In this document: piece by piece, positions 5,913 through 5,960 of the stretch
Layout of the letters: every line of letters begins with the position of its first letter
Numbering within the stretch: position 1 is the first letter of the stretch
Position numbers and translations under genes: made by a program
Notes under the pieces: model-generated
Databases searched by the model: none
The model's input: the letters and a program-made list of their open reading frames with translations, nothing else
Told to the model about the DNA's origin: nothing
Assembly (NCBI GenBank): GCA_900551655.1
Contig: URWM01000107.1
Coordinates: forward strand, 1-5,960
DNA length: 5,960 bases
Reading direction: 5' to 3'
Source: an uncultured Collinsella sp.
GTDB lineage: Bacteria > Actinomycetota > Coriobacteriia > Coriobacteriales > Coriobacteriaceae

Positions 5913-5960
5913 CTGTCTCTTATACACATCTCCGAGCCCACGAGACGTAGAGGAATCTCG
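5913..5960. other. Illumina Nextera i7 adapter (artificial sequence)
   Basis: Reverse complement of 1-48. It consists of the mosaic end CTGTCTCTTATACACATCT (5913-5931), the handle CCGAGCCCACGAGAC (5932-5946), the index GTAGAGGA (5947-5954) and ATCTCG (5955-5960), the start of P7. It marks the true right end of the insert at 5912. Confidence 0.98.

Overview
The window is a short, GC-rich chromosomal piece of a Gram-positive bacterium. I infer an actinobacterium of the Coriobacteriia, possibly Collinsella-like. The basis is GC-rich coding sequence with a dnaG-rpoD pair, a yloU-fakA-recG cluster, and a housekeeping sigma factor with a long acidic linker. The genus is a guess. All genes lie on the minus strand, so the natural reading order runs from high to low coordinates.

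Both ends are artificial. Positions 1-48 and 5913-5960 are exact reverse complements and match the Illumina Nextera i7 (P7-side) adapter: the 19-bp mosaic end, the read-2 handle, an 8-base index and the start of P7. Genuine DNA is therefore 49-5912. Both genes touching the ends are cut by library or assembly boundaries, not by biology.

Reading right to left, the layout is as follows. (1) The last 127 codons of a protein that is probably DNA primase (dnaG). (2) A 110-bp gap. (3) rpoD/sigA, the primary sigma factor, with a GTG start. (4) A G+C-rich hairpin after rpoD, then a perfect 19-bp inverted repeat that looks like a REP/MITE-type element. (5) tRNA-Asn(GTT) with its own consensus promoter and an intrinsic terminator only six bases past the CCA end. 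(6) A 158-bp leader. (7) A three-gene cluster: yloU (Asp23/Gls24 family), fakA/yloV (fatty acid kinase, DAK phosphatase family) and recG (ATP-dependent helicase, 3' part missing). Spacings of 27 and 9-10 bp suggest co-transcription, and the same gene order is well known from Firmicutes such as Bacillus subtilis.

The genes cover core functions: replication priming and transcription initiation (dnaG-rpoD), translation (tRNA), and lipid or envelope physiology plus replication-fork rescue (yloU-fakA-recG). I see no defence system, CRISPR array, insertion-sequence transposase or phage gene, and no convincing undescribed system. The items most worth a second look are the adapter termini, the palindromic element between rpoD and the tRNA, and a few local sequence oddities.
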